Source: Vibrio chagasii
GTDB lineage: Bacteria; Pseudomonadota; Gammaproteobacteria; Enterobacterales; Vibrionaceae
Direction: 5' to 3'
Assembly (NCBI RefSeq): GCF_002954585.1
Contig: NZ_MSCI01000001.1
Coordinates: 248,001-312,000, forward strand
Length of the DNA: 64,000 nt
A model generated the notes under the pieces. The model had not been told where the DNA came from, searched no databases, and was given only the letters and a program-made list of their open reading frames with translations. Shown one piece after another: positions 20,301-28,509 of the stretch (its first letter is position 1; each line of letters begins with the position of its first letter). Both the position numbers and the translations under genes were made by a program.

Positions 20301-20545
20301 TTACCACTGTGTGTGGCTTGTTGCCGTTACTAAGTGAAACGGCAGAACAAGCACAATACTTAAAGCCAGCGGCAGTGTCCTTGGTATTTGGTGAACTGTT
20401 CGCCACTGCGGTAACGCTGATTCTGATACCTGTGTTGCTTGGTTTGTTTTGCCGAAAAGCGCCTCAAGTTGAAGATCTAATTGAAAAAGAACCGGTTGAA
20501 CAAGAACCACATGTACAGACACAGCTCACTTTGGAGCGCTCATGA
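17372..20545 (+). CDS. RND efflux permease (HAE-1-like)
   Basis: Proton-driven inner-membrane pump of 1057 residues, the usual AcrB/MexB size. Twelve TM helices are arranged in two halves with large periplasmic loops. TM4 carries the paired acidic residues in VLGVLVDDAVVVGEAIHEKR, the proton-relay signature, and TM10-11 has MTGIVINDSLVLITRF. An insertion rich in Ser/Asn/Gly follows TM4 (residues about 410-430, sequence NPSHSGTSKLNGSSN), unusual for the family. ATGA overlaps couple it to the adaptor upstream and to the AraC gene downstream. No TolC gene is nearby. Confidence 0.95.
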   Translation: MSWMTKWFINNPIAANLLMMAIVISGVLAFGQLRVESFPQIAPSSISITVAYPGGTAQQIDESVTQRIEESISGTAGIKQITSQSSAGMSRVVVRKTSSTDLDKLLDDIRNQVNAINGFPVQAERPQVVRNEFTNLAAFVVVSGPRTDDELQPIAKQLEQALKKNPQISKVSNWGTRTPQLVIEPDPDQLKALGLSLEDLAALVEQRSLESRSGELISDKGRMIIRGDGYADDLQKLNQLVVISGSNGKIHLGDMAKLSRGYQYSGSIVRNNGSNAIALLVSTSQTDNLLKVSEAISETLDAQRAILPSDIDLNTMADMAPYIEEQLFRLSENAWQGLLIVLILLGIFLEIRLAFWVAMGIPIALTGTLAAMQLFNYSINDITLFGFILVLGVLVDDAVVVGEAIHEKRTGNPSHSGTSKLNGSSNINGKTAAWQGVHSVSVATAFGVLTTIAAFSPMLWINNELAKVLAGFSAVVIFALIFSLIESKFILPSHLAQLSVKKPSTSIFAKVQNAAQGGLQWFNLNIYKPVLEFALGYKVASLLGFVAVISLAYGMWSNGAIRSALFPEIPGRYITAVIELEDGAPLPLQRQALLQVEQAMAQVEKGLMEGYPLQEKPVVNLLAWSDGYGEIEVTAELTNESLSLLPGNLLLKRWRESTGQIEGAYSVKFSAAEEPAGGTFLTISSSDRELASRVSEQLADTLASLKGVSDVYDDGQDGLPQVRLVLNQYGQQLGLTQATLAQLAGEAFGEREVHRLLENGQETKVLLQYPRDERRTLAQLQQAIVMLPNGGSVMMGDIAEFRHEQEPQVVYRRDREQVINLYWKQNRDLQSPEKTREQLEDTIESLHLQYPSVTIKAGGEFEEIGEVSDGFKSAMILTLLMIYILLAVPLKSYWQPMFIMAVIPFGFAGAIFGHYLMDLPISILSMFGMMAMTGIVINDSLVLITRFNAEYRQGVPLQKALVIAGTSRLRAIFLTTITTVCGLLPLLSETAEQAQYLKPAAVSLVFGELFATAVTLILIPVLLGLFCRKAPQVEDLIEKEPVEQEPHVQTQLTLERS

Positions 20546-21576
20546 TTGATTTTATAAAGGACAAATACGATAGTGAAGCCAAGCGATCGAATCCAATTAA
20601 GTCGACAGAGACAAGAGCTTCTATGCCTGAGAACAAAGACCGTATGATGCAACAGAGTAAACCTGACTATCAATCAGTGCCTGGCTTTAAGCTGGTGCCT
20701 GAGATTGCGTTGGTTGAGTCTTTGCCTGAGCACCTTCAAAAACGCTTTAGCCATGCGCTTAATTTAATGCATGAAGAGTGGGGTGAGCGTCGTACTTGGG
20801 AAGAAATAGCAACTGAGAGTGCGATCTCGCCATACCATTTTCATCGTCAGTTTACTGAGCTGTTTAATGAAACGCCGGGGCAATACCTAAGCCGCGTTCG
20901 ATTACAAATCGCAGTGGGCTTGCTGATCAATGATGAGCCATGGAGCGTTATTGAGATAGCTCAGTATTGTGGGTTTTCGTCGTCACAATCGTTAGGCAAG
21001 GCGCTCAAGCGTGAGCTGGGCGTGACGGCAAAGCACATTAGAGAAATGGGTTACAACGCGACCCCAAAAGAGACTGCTGATTTTATCCAGAGGTTGGCTC
21101 ATCCTGGCGTGCAGTCTTCCATCGAAAAAGAGTTGGTTAAGTCGATGCCGACAGAGTTGGTTTGGTATCCAGAGCGCGGTATGCAGAAGCTCAAACTAGA
21201 TGATCCAGACTGGGATACTGCGTTTGAAATGTATGGTCTGAAATCAACACAACTCATGGGCACAACACCAATTAAGCAGATGAGAAACAAGTGGGACGAC
21301 ATAGACGCTGAAATCGGTAACTGGCAAGTGGCTAAAGAGCGTTACGATATGATCATTCCAGAAGGATACTACTTGTGCAGCGATGTGTATCTGGTTTCCG
21401 ATGTCGCCTACAGCACGGCTTTAGAAGCGCTGTTTAACGCGGTTAAGCAACAAGGTTTGCAGTTAGACGTGAATGGCTATTTAGTGGAGATGATTCGCCA
21501 TATAGATGATGACGATGTAGAAGGAGTGACTTTCTCTTTCCAGTTGCCCATTTTAACGACCCAAGACAGCGAATAA
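20542..21576 (+). CDS. AraC-family regulator with GyrI-like effector domain
   Basis: A 344-residue transcription factor. The paired helix-turn-helix is at about residues 68-165 (TWEEIATESAISPYHFHRQF and SVIEIAQYCGFSSSQSLGKA). The C-terminal half, about 185-340, resembles the GyrI/SOUL-like ligand-binding domain found in Rob- and BmrR-type multidrug regulators (YDMIIPEGYYLCSDVYL). Its ATG overlaps the RND stop (ATGA), so pump and regulator are co-expressed. It probably senses pump substrates and autoregulates the operon; that is inferred from organisation. Confidence 0.92.
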   Translation: MIDFIKDKYDSEAKRSNPIKSTETRASMPENKDRMMQQSKPDYQSVPGFKLVPEIALVESLPEHLQKRFSHALNLMHEEWGERRTWEEIATESAISPYHFHRQFTELFNETPGQYLSRVRLQIAVGLLINDEPWSVIEIAQYCGFSSSQSLGKALKRELGVTAKHIREMGYNATPKETADFIQRLAHPGVQSSIEKELVKSMPTELVWYPERGMQKLKLDDPDWDTAFEMYGLKSTQLMGTTPIKQMRNKWDDIDAEIGNWQVAKERYDMIIPEGYYLCSDVYLVSDVAYSTALEALFNAVKQQGLQLDVNGYLVEMIRHIDDDDVEGVTFSFQLPILTTQDSE

Positions 21577-21578
21577 CA

Positions 21579-21608
21579 AAAAGGCTCCTCATATGAGGAG
21601 CCTTTGTT
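21579..21608. terminator. Terminator between the efflux operon and fruA
   Basis: AAAGGCTCCTCATATGAGGAGCCTTT is a perfect palindrome-like stem between two convergent genes and can act in both directions. Confidence 0.9.
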
Positions 21609-21653
21609 TAATGATAAGCCGCTTTATAGAAGGAGCTTAACAGAGTAGGGGGA

Positions 21654-23399
21654 TTAAGCCTCTGCCGTTACTTTAGAGCCGCTCATCTTTTTAAGTGCTG
21701 CGTAGCCAAAGCCCGTTACTAGCGTACCTGCTGCAATCGCTACTAGGTACATAAGTACTGGAGAGATAGCGCCAGGAATCAGTAGTACAAATAGACCGCC
21801 GTGTGGAGCCATCAGCTGTGCACCAAACATCATTGATAAAGCACCCGTTAGTGCACCACCTGCCATACATGCTGGGATAACACGCATTGGGTCTTTTGCT
21901 GCGAATGGAATCGCACCTTCAGAGATGAAACATAGACCAAGAACGAATGATGCTTTACCCGCTTCACGCTCGCCTGCTTCAAACTTGTCTTTCACTAGGA
22001 AAGTTGCAAGGCCCATACCTAGAGCAGGAACCATACCTGCTGCCATGATAGCTGCCATTGGAGCGTAAGTTTGCGAAGCCAGTAGACCAACACCGAATGT
22101 GTAAGCGGCTTTGTTTACCGGACCACCAAGGTCGAAACACATCATTGCGCCTAGAATCACACCCAGAAGAATTGCGTTAGACGTACCCATGTTGTTTAGG
22201 AAGTCTGTCATTGCGCTCATTACGCCAGAAACAGGACCACCTACGATGTAAACCATCACAAGGCCAGTGAACAAACTCGCGATAAACGGAATGATCAGGA
22301 TTGGTTTAAGCGCGTCCATCGATTGTGGAAGTTGAACTTTGTCGGCAATCAACTTCGCAGAATAACCCGCAATGAAACCAGCCGCGATACCACCTAGGAA
22401 GCCTGCGCCTGTTGAGCTAGCCAGCATACCGCCGATTAGACCAGGAGCCAGACCCGGACGGTCAGCAATCGAGAATGCAATAAAACCAGCAAGAACAGGA
22501 ATCATCAATGCGAATGCAGAACCACCACCGATAGTCATCAGTGCAGCCGCTAGTGTGCCTTCTTCTTTAAAAGCTTCGATACCGAAAACGAAAGAAAGAG
22601 CGATGATCAAACCACCCGCAACAACCACAGGAAGCATGTGAGATACACCTGTCATAAGGTGCTTGTACACGCCTTTCTTCTCATCTGCAGGTGCTGCTTG
22701 TGAAGAAGAAGCTGTATGTTGGTATGGCTTAGCTTCAGCGAACGCTTTCTCAACTTCTTGTTGAGTCTTCTTAAGAGCTGGACCGGTTGTTGTTTTGTAA
22801 AGAGGCTTACCGTTGAAACGATCCAGTGGAACGTCGATGTCTGCTGCGATGATAACTAGGTCAGCGTCTGCGATTTCTTGGTCTGTTAGTTGGTTCTTCG
22901 CACCTACAGAGCCGCGAGTTTCCACTTTGATTTGGTGACCTAGGCGTTTGCCTTCTGCTTCAAGCGCTTCTGCTGCCATGAAGGTATGTGCAACACCCGT
23001 TGGACAAGCAGTAATCGCAACGATCTTTTTGCTGCCTGTAGCTGTTGAAGTACCAGTCACTTCAACAGTGCTTTCAACTTGAGATGCGTCTAATACCGTT
23101 GCTTCTGCTACCGCTTTCTCTAGAAATGCTGTTGCATCTGCAGTGCACTCAGAGATAGCTGCTTGGTAAACCTTTTTGCCCACGAAACGTGTTTTATCAA
23201 CGTTTGTGTTAGCTGCAATAACCACAACGTCGCTGCTGTCGATAGCGTCTTGTGATACTGGAGACTCAGGTAGTACGCTTGATTTGCATTCAATAGCGGC
23301 GTTCCAACCCAGTGCTTTTGTTGCTTGCTCTAACAAGCCTGCTGCGATGATGCTGTTTGCTACGCCACTTGGGCAAGCTGTGATAATGGTAATATTCAT
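21654..23399 (-). CDS. fruA: PTS fructose transporter subunit IIBC
   Basis: Membrane permease that phosphorylates fructose to fructose 1-phosphate during uptake. There are two N-terminal IIB-like domains, the first with CPSGVAN (Cys9) and the second with ITACPTGVAHTF (active Cys132), followed by an Ala/Gln linker near residue 235 and an eight- to ten-helix IIC domain. The 581-residue length fits E. coli FruA (563). AAAAGG precedes the ATG. It is the last gene of fruBKA, 15 bp after fruK. Confidence 0.96.
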   Translation of the reverse strand: MNITIITACPSGVANSIIAAGLLEQATKALGWNAAIECKSSVLPESPVSQDAIDSSDVVVIAANTNVDKTRFVGKKVYQAAISECTADATAFLEKAVAEATVLDASQVESTVEVTGTSTATGSKKIVAITACPTGVAHTFMAAEALEAEGKRLGHQIKVETRGSVGAKNQLTDQEIADADLVIIAADIDVPLDRFNGKPLYKTTTGPALKKTQQEVEKAFAEAKPYQHTASSSQAAPADEKKGVYKHLMTGVSHMLPVVVAGGLIIALSFVFGIEAFKEEGTLAAALMTIGGGSAFALMIPVLAGFIAFSIADRPGLAPGLIGGMLASSTGAGFLGGIAAGFIAGYSAKLIADKVQLPQSMDALKPILIIPFIASLFTGLVMVYIVGGPVSGVMSAMTDFLNNMGTSNAILLGVILGAMMCFDLGGPVNKAAYTFGVGLLASQTYAPMAAIMAAGMVPALGMGLATFLVKDKFEAGEREAGKASFVLGLCFISEGAIPFAAKDPMRVIPACMAGGALTGALSMMFGAQLMAPHGGLFVLLIPGAISPVLMYLVAIAAGTLVTGFGYAALKKMSGSKVTAEA

Positions 23400-23414
23400 A
23401 ATAAACCTTTTGTC

Positions 23415-24392
23415 CTATTTGCTTGTGTCTAACTGGTTAGTTGGAGCACCAAGCACCTGTAATTGGATATTTTGTAGTACTGAATCCAGCTCTTGTTGGC
23501 TGGTTACACCGACCCCTACCTGCGAAACGGCTAGAGCAGATAGGGCGGTTGCGAATTTGATAAGTTCTGGTTTTGGCATTTGCTGCATATGACCCCAACA
23601 TAGACCAGCAACTAAGGTGTCGCCTGCGCCTACAGTGCTCACTACTTGCATACGCGGTGGTTGAGCATGTAACCATTCACCTTGGTTAAGCCACATCACG
23701 CCTTCAGCGCCAAGTGATACCACGATGTTGTCGATGCCTTTTTCGCTTAGGGCTTGGCCTGCGTGTTGGCATTGGTCACGTGTTGTCAGTTCAGCATTGA
23801 ATAGCTGAGAAAGTTCTTCATCGTTCGGCTTTATCAACCAAGGCTGTGCATTGATACCAGCTTTAAGTGCATCACGGCTGCTGTCGAAAAGAACCTTTTT
23901 GCCTAGGTCACGTAAGCGTTGTACCCAAGAAGCGCACAGCTCTGGTGATACGCCTTGTGGCAAGCTGCCAGCAATCACGAAATAATCGTGTGTTTCAGCC
24001 AGTTCTAGCAAGGTTTCTTCAAACGCTTTAATCGCGTCAGCATTAACAGGAACACCAGGGAAGTTGATGTCGCTTACTTGACCAGAGTTCTCTACCAGTT
24101 TCACGTTGATGCGAGTCGCGCCGTCAACACGGATGAAGCGGTCAGTTGCACCCATCTGTTCGAACAGTTGGCAGAAGGCCTCTTCGTTATTGCGACCAAG
24201 GAAACCTGTTACGGTCACTTTCGTACCAAGCTCTGAAAGCACTTTTGCTACGTTTACGCCTTTGCCTGCGGCGTGCAGAGAACCTTGATTCACTAGGCTT
24301 ACCGAGCCAACATTCAGTGCATCGATAGCGCCTGTTAGGTCTAGGGCAGGGTTTAGCGTAACGGTAACGGCTTTGATTTGTTTATCAGACAT
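23415..24392 (-). CDS. fruK: 1-phosphofructokinase
   Basis: PfkB-family kinase converting fructose 1-phosphate to fructose 1,6-bisphosphate with ATP. The 325 residues include the N-terminal PfkB signature region GSLHAAGKGVNVAKVLSELG and the C-terminal TVGAGDTLVAGLCWG, which holds the anion hole and catalytic Asp. TAAGGA precedes the ATG. It is the middle gene of the operon, 9 bp after fruB. By consuming fructose 1-phosphate it also controls the effector of Cra. Confidence 0.96.
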   Translation of the reverse strand: MSDKQIKAVTVTLNPALDLTGAIDALNVGSVSLVNQGSLHAAGKGVNVAKVLSELGTKVTVTGFLGRNNEEAFCQLFEQMGATDRFIRVDGATRINVKLVENSGQVSDINFPGVPVNADAIKAFEETLLELAETHDYFVIAGSLPQGVSPELCASWVQRLRDLGKKVLFDSSRDALKAGINAQPWLIKPNDEELSQLFNAELTTRDQCQHAGQALSEKGIDNIVVSLGAEGVMWLNQGEWLHAQPPRMQVVSTVGAGDTLVAGLCWGHMQQMPKPELIKFATALSALAVSQVGVGVTSQQELDSVLQNIQLQVLGAPTNQLDTSK

Positions 24393-24401
24393 ATCGATTC
24401 C

Positions 24402-25535
24402 TTAACCTTCGCCAAGGCCTGAAGCGATAGCTTTACCGATCGATTCAAGTGCTTGTGCTGCATCATCACCTTCAGCAACGAACTGAAGCTGGTGGCCATG
24501 TTTCACGCCAAGAGCGATGACTTTCATTAAGCTCTTCGCGTTTACTTCTTTTCCGTCGCCATCTAGGTTTGAAACGCGGATAGAAGATTCGAATTTCTTC
24601 GCTTCAGCAACCAGCATTGCGCCCGGACGAGCGTGTAGGCCGTGTGCGTTTTTAATTTTGAATACTGCGCAGTTGTCATCGCCTTCATACGCTGTAGAAA
24701 CCGCTTCACCTTTAAGAAGGCCAATCACTTGTGCAACGTCAGCAGTTAACAGTTGTTGCTGTTTACCTTCGAAAACCATTTTGCTTAGGTTCGTTAGAAT
24801 AGATTGGTGTGCGTTGTTACAAGCCGCGAATGCCACAAGAGCTTTCACAGGAGTGCCTTCGAATTCACAATCGTTCGCTGTAGAAACAAAAGATACGCCA
24901 GTGCGCGTTACGCCTTTATTGCTACCTAGTAACCAAACGCCTTGGCCTAGATGAGTCGGTGTTTTTGTTACTAGGTCAGCAACGAATGCGTTGTCTGTAC
25001 AACCTGTGTTCTTCAGTAGACCGCCCGCAACTGCAGACATTTGAACCATGTCGCTTGCTGGGAACAGTAGCTGAACTAAAGAAGCGTCTAAGTCAGCTTC
25101 TAACTGAACTTCACCGTTCAGTAGGGCAATGATTTCGTCTTCTGATTTCGCTTGTTTTAGTTTCTCTTCAACGCCGTCCGCCGCTAGAACCTTTGTTAGC
25201 TGCTTAAGGATGCCTAAGTGCTCGTCAGATTTCGCTGCAATACCAATTGCTACGTAAACACGGTTGCCGTCTGCCCAATCAATACCTTCAGGGAAGTGGT
25301 GTACTGCAACGCCTGTCTCTTTTACAAGGCCGCGAGTGTCTGTGGTGCCGTGAGGAATCGCGATGCCGTTACCAAGAAACGTAGAGTTCTGGTTTTCACG
25401 GTTCAGCATTCCTTCTACATAACCAGAGTCCACTAAGCCTTTCGCAGTTAGGTCGCCAGCAATGTTCTGGATAGCTTTGAATTTGTCATCGGCCGTTTGA
25501 CCAAGAGTGATGTCAGATTTTGATAATTTAAGCAT
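24402..25535 (-). CDS. fruB: Fructose-specific diphosphoryl transfer protein (IIA-FPr)
   Basis: Cytosolic PTS protein fusing an EIIA-fructose domain (residues 1-145, phospho-His62 in AIPHGTTD), a central receiver-like linker domain, and a C-terminal HPr-like FPr domain (phospho-His301 in NAHGLHARPG). It passes phosphate from enzyme I to FruA. The 377-residue length matches E. coli FruB (376). AGAGG lies 4 nt before the ATG. It is the first gene of fruBKA and divergent from cra; a Cra palindrome lies 94 bp upstream of its start. Confidence 0.96.
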   Translation of the reverse strand: MLKLSKSDITLGQTADDKFKAIQNIAGDLTAKGLVDSGYVEGMLNRENQNSTFLGNGIAIPHGTTDTRGLVKETGVAVHHFPEGIDWADGNRVYVAIGIAAKSDEHLGILKQLTKVLAADGVEEKLKQAKSEDEIIALLNGEVQLEADLDASLVQLLFPASDMVQMSAVAGGLLKNTGCTDNAFVADLVTKTPTHLGQGVWLLGSNKGVTRTGVSFVSTANDCEFEGTPVKALVAFAACNNAHQSILTNLSKMVFEGKQQQLLTADVAQVIGLLKGEAVSTAYEGDDNCAVFKIKNAHGLHARPGAMLVAEAKKFESSIRVSNLDGDGKEVNAKSLMKVIALGVKHGHQLQFVAEGDDAAQALESIGKAIASGLGEG

Positions 25536-25628
25536 GGTGCCTCTTTAGCGTATCGCTTGAGAATTTGTGTATCGCTACGATTCAGTCTAGAGCAATATTT
25601 ACTCGTTACTTGCTCTTTGTTTCATCTG

Positions 25629-25644
25629 GCTGAATCGGTTCAGC
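25629..25644. promoter_or_regulatory. Cra/FruR operator upstream of fruB
   Basis: GCTGAATCGGTTCAGC is an almost perfect palindrome matching the Cra consensus TGAAnCGnTTCA. Its position, upstream of the fruB leader, fits either repression or the fructose-1-phosphate-dependent activation described for Vibrio FruR. Confidence 0.88.
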
Positions 25645-25799
25645 AATCAGTGTAAAAAAATTCAGCAAAGCCAATTCTGTTAACCAAAATAGTTTTGCTG
25701 CGTGTCGTAATTTCAGTTTCATTCATAACGAGAAGCTGAATCACGACAAATGACGCTCAATTCATACAAAAGGATGATTGAAGTCACTTTTCAGATTTT

Positions 25800-25815
25800 G
25801 CTGAATCCTTTCAGC
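25800..25815. promoter_or_regulatory. Cra operator 1 upstream of cra
   Basis: GCTGAATCCTTTCAGC differs from the consensus only in the central CG (here CC). It lies 94 bp before the cra ATG. Confidence 0.75.
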
Positions 25816-25822
25816 TTTTATA

Positions 25823-25837
25823 CTGAATCGATTCAGC
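25823..25837. promoter_or_regulatory. Cra operator 2 upstream of cra
   Basis: CTGAATCGATTCAG is a perfect palindrome and the best Cra match in the window, centred about 8 bp after the preceding site. Adjacent paired sites suggest autoregulation. Confidence 0.88.
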
Positions 25838-25908
25838 ATATAATTCAACTAATCCAAGGATCAGAAGATTGGTTATATGATCCTACGCACAAAATACAGG
25901 TCACCCAT

Positions 25909-26913
25909 ATGACACTAGATGAGATTGCCAAACTAGCCGGTGTGTCGAAAACCACGGCTAGCTATGTGATTAACGGCAAGGCGCAGAAATACAGAATCAG
26001 TGAGAAGACTCAGCAGAAAGTAATGGCGGTGGTAGACGAGTATAACTACCGTCCAGACCATGCTGCTTCGTCGCTGCGTGCTGGTAATAGCCGTTCATTT
26101 GGTTTGATTATTCCTGATCTGGAAAACAGCAGTTACGCGCGTTTAGCAAAATTGATAGAGCAGAACTCACGTAAAGTAGGCTATCAAATCCTGATTGGTT
26201 GCTCTGATGATGATGCGGAAACTGAACGTAAAGTAGCGGAAGCGCTGGTAAGTCGTCGTATTGACGCCTTGCTGGTGGCGAGCTCTATGCCAGACGCTAA
26301 CGAGTTTTACTTGAAGCTGCAAAACTCGGGTACGCCAGTCATCGCGATTGACCGTCCGTTAGACGATGAGCATTTTGCCTGCGTGATCAGTGAAGACTTC
26401 GAAGCAGCGTTTGAACTGACACATTCAATTCTAGATGACAACATTCACAGCGTTGGCTTAATCGGAGCACTGCCTGATCTGAATATTTCACGCGAGCGTC
26501 ACTTAGGTTTTGAAGCAGCTAATAAGGCTCATACACAGCAAACAGGGCTCGATGAAAATAAACCAACGGTTGTCGGCTACGGTGAGCACTTTGATCGTGA
26601 GTCCGGTCGAGAAGTGTTTGAAGAGTGGATTGCTAAAGGCACAGTCCCTGATGCGATTGTCACTATGTCTTACACCTTACTAGAAGGTGTACTTGATGTG
26701 ATGGTCGAAAAGCCAGAGCTGATCAATCAAGTCAAGTTGGCGACTTTTGGTGATAACCGATTATTGGATTTCTTACCCTTCAAGGTTCACTCACTTCCGC
26801 AGCAATTTGAGGTCATCGCAGACAGTGCGTTTGCGTTGGCATTGAACGCTTCAGCAAAACGTTATCAGTCGGGCATTGAATTGGTGCCGAGAAGTTTAGT
26901 GAAACGTACTTAA
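25909..26913 (+). CDS. cra: Catabolite repressor/activator Cra (FruR)
   Basis: LacI/GalR-family regulator, 334 residues from the ATG at 25909. The N-terminal helix-turn-helix MTLDEIAKLAGVSKTTASYV and the hinge NYRPDHAASSLRAG are diagnostic, followed by a periplasmic-binding-type effector domain that senses fructose 1-phosphate. An upstream in-frame ATG (25750) would add 53 residues before the helix-turn-helix and would place both cra operators inside the gene, so it is rejected. AGGT precedes the chosen start. It is divergent from fruBKA. Confidence 0.96.
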   Translation: MTLDEIAKLAGVSKTTASYVINGKAQKYRISEKTQQKVMAVVDEYNYRPDHAASSLRAGNSRSFGLIIPDLENSSYARLAKLIEQNSRKVGYQILIGCSDDDAETERKVAEALVSRRIDALLVASSMPDANEFYLKLQNSGTPVIAIDRPLDDEHFACVISEDFEAAFELTHSILDDNIHSVGLIGALPDLNISRERHLGFEAANKAHTQQTGLDENKPTVVGYGEHFDRESGREVFEEWIAKGTVPDAIVTMSYTLLEGVLDVMVEKPELINQVKLATFGDNRLLDFLPFKVHSLPQQFEVIADSAFALALNASAKRYQSGIELVPRSLVKRT

Positions 26914-26936
26914 CGCGCTAACGATTCAAGTTTGAG

Positions 26937-26974
26937 AGAGCCTCAGTGACTTTTAAGGTACTGAGGCTTTTTTG
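26937..26974 (+). terminator. Terminator of cra
   Basis: AGAGCCTCAGTGAC pairs with GTACTGAGGCT (one mismatch) around TTTTAAG, followed by TTTTTTG. Confidence 0.88.
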
Positions 26975-27159
26975 TTTTTCTATTGAACCCTGTTACCTGT
27001 TTGTTTCCTCACATTTGCCTGTTTTCCGTAATACCTGTCTGTGTTTGCTTAATACTTATTCATTTTATCGGCAGTTATGGGTGATAGTTATTGGTTGTGT
27101 ATGGGATGGATTAGTTTCGGGAATGCATATGTCTTGGTCTGATCAGTGCACTTAACCTA

Positions 27160-27924
27160 ATGTATATTCGTCACTTTTCAACTACAATAAACAGTCATTT
27201 AGATAACATCTTGGTGGGAAAACTCAAAGTGGATAAGCAGTACTCTTGTGGTGATTTGGTTTTCGATATCGAAAAGATGACCATCACAAAAGATCGTGCA
27301 GAACGGGCATTGAATTACAATGAATGTCTGTTGTTTAAAGCATTCTTAGACAGTTCAAACCAAGTCCTGAGTAAAGAGACGCTAAAGCAAGCGGGATGGC
27401 CTGAAACCATCGTCACGGATTCCTCCCTTCAAAAGTCAGTACAAAAGCTTAGACTTGCCATCGCTATGTCTGAATCGGTTGAGTTACGCACTATTGCGGG
27501 TGTTGGTTACATGCTTTATTGCGATAACGCTTCCCTTGAAGCAAAACCATCAGGTGCTCGACGTTTCAACGCGACTAAACTAGCAAAGATACTGTTGGCG
27601 TCAGTTTCTATTGTGCTCATTGTCTTATCTTGCTTGAACTTCTTACGGGTGACGAACACTCACTTAATGCCTTATTTACATGAAGATTATGAAGTGGTGG
27701 ATATTGGGTCTCATGAGCTGTTGAAGCGCAAAGACATGATTATTTCGCCTGACATAGAGGCGGTGATTAAACGCTTCGAATGTGATTGTTTTTATTTCAT
27801 TGGTGAAAAAGCGGGACAATACAATCTCTCTGTTTATGACAAAAAACGTCATCATAGCGAGAACTACTTTTTCGAAATTGAGGCTCTGCCAGAAATAACG
27901 GAGGGGCTGTTCAATGATGAATAG
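27160..27924 (+). CDS. ToxR/VtrA-like transmembrane transcription regulator
   Basis: A 254-residue one-component regulator. The winged helix-turn-helix of the OmpR/ToxR type spans about residues 30-120 (SSLQKSVQKLRLAI recognition helix, RTIAGVGYMLY wing), one TM helix lies at about 143-163, and a 90-residue periplasmic domain follows. The cytoplasmic DNA-binding part therefore faces the chromosome while the periplasmic part senses. Size and pairing with the next gene (254 and 159 residues) match VtrA/VtrC of V. parahaemolyticus better than ToxR/ToxS. The start lacks a clear Shine-Dalgarno; a GTG near residue 19 is possible. Confidence 0.85.
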   Translation: MYIRHFSTTINSHLDNILVGKLKVDKQYSCGDLVFDIEKMTITKDRAERALNYNECLLFKAFLDSSNQVLSKETLKQAGWPETIVTDSSLQKSVQKLRLAIAMSESVELRTIAGVGYMLYCDNASLEAKPSGARRFNATKLAKILLASVSIVLIVLSCLNFLRVTNTHLMPYLHEDYEVVDIGSHELLKRKDMIISPDIEAVIKRFECDCFYFIGEKAGQYNLSVYDKKRHHSENYFFEIEALPEITEGLFNDE

Positions 27925-27943
27925 CCTGATGAATCTAGTTTGA
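27914..27943 (+). CDS. Nine-codon minicistron overlapping both regulator genes
   Basis: GGAGGGG at 27900-27906 is the strongest Shine-Dalgarno in this stretch and lies 7 nt before ATG-ATG at 27914/27917. That frame reads MMNSLMNLV and stops at TGA 27941-27943, overlapping the TTG that opens the next gene (TTGA). It is either a translated leader used for termination-reinitiation or the 5' end of the downstream gene cut off by a frameshift. Confidence 0.45.
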   Translation: MMNSLMNLV

Positions 27944-28419
27944 TAAAACTTAGCTTAAAATCTAGCTTAAAACCTTGGATCGCTCTTCTGATTGCTTCCG
28001 TTGCTCTTTATGGTGCGTCACTTTACGTGCTCAGTAAAAAGCTTTTGCTTAATGGCAGGTATATTACTGAGGTACAACAATATTCTGATGATATGCATGT
28101 GTGGAGAGAAAGAATTGAGGTTGATTTGTATCGAAGCCGTATAGAGTCAACGATATCGATAGAAGGGGATGGTTTAGAAGGCGTCGCACTTTTTTCAGTG
28201 GACGGGAAAATAACCAAATCTTTCGATGGCGAGTTTGAGTTTTCTTACAATACTGAAGCTATTCAAACCACTGAAGTATTAGATGGTTACCAAGCCGCGA
28301 GTTATACCACAATGTTCCTGTCGGGTACTTCGAAAAACGAATTGATTTATCACGGACAAGGAGTCGATGTCATTTCGAGAGAGCGGAACTACTTGATGCT
28401 AAGCCGAGTTAGGCAATAG
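27940..28419 (+). CDS. VtrC/ToxS-like periplasmic effector partner
   Basis: A 159-residue protein with an N-terminal TM segment (about residues 12-32) and a beta-rich periplasmic domain, the layout of VtrC and ToxS, which stabilise or form a ligand-binding unit with their regulator's periplasmic domain. The only in-frame start is TTG at 27940, and it has no Shine-Dalgarno; the good one belongs to the overlapping minicistron. Relative to the ATG at 27917 the frame is displaced, so an indel is possible. In V. parahaemolyticus the VtrA/VtrC heterodimer binds bile salts; any ligand here is unknown. Confidence 0.72.
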   Translation: MIKLSLKSSLKPWIALLIASVALYGASLYVLSKKLLLNGRYITEVQQYSDDMHVWRERIEVDLYRSRIESTISIEGDGLEGVALFSVDGKITKSFDGEFEFSYNTEAIQTTEVLDGYQAASYTTMFLSGTSKNELIYHGQGVDVISRERNYLMLSRVRQ

Positions 28420-28463
28420 CAATCTATAGATTTACCTCATTAAATACAAAGCCCAAATAAATG

Positions 28464-28490
28464 TTATCTCCCGGCTAAGCGGGAGATAAT
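28464..28490. terminator. Hairpin between the regulator pair and the beta-barrel gene
   Basis: TTATCTCCCG and CGGGAGATAA form a 10-bp perfect stem. The following sequence is only weakly T-rich in either direction, so termination efficiency is uncertain. Confidence 0.65.
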
Positions 28491-28509
28491 GGGATCAACT
28501 CTATCTGTG

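Noticed and set aside
25750..25908. N-terminal extension of cra in the same frame
   Set aside because: It precedes the LacI-type helix-turn-helix by 53 residues and would place both cra operators in coding sequence; the ATG at 25909 starts exactly at the family's N-terminus.
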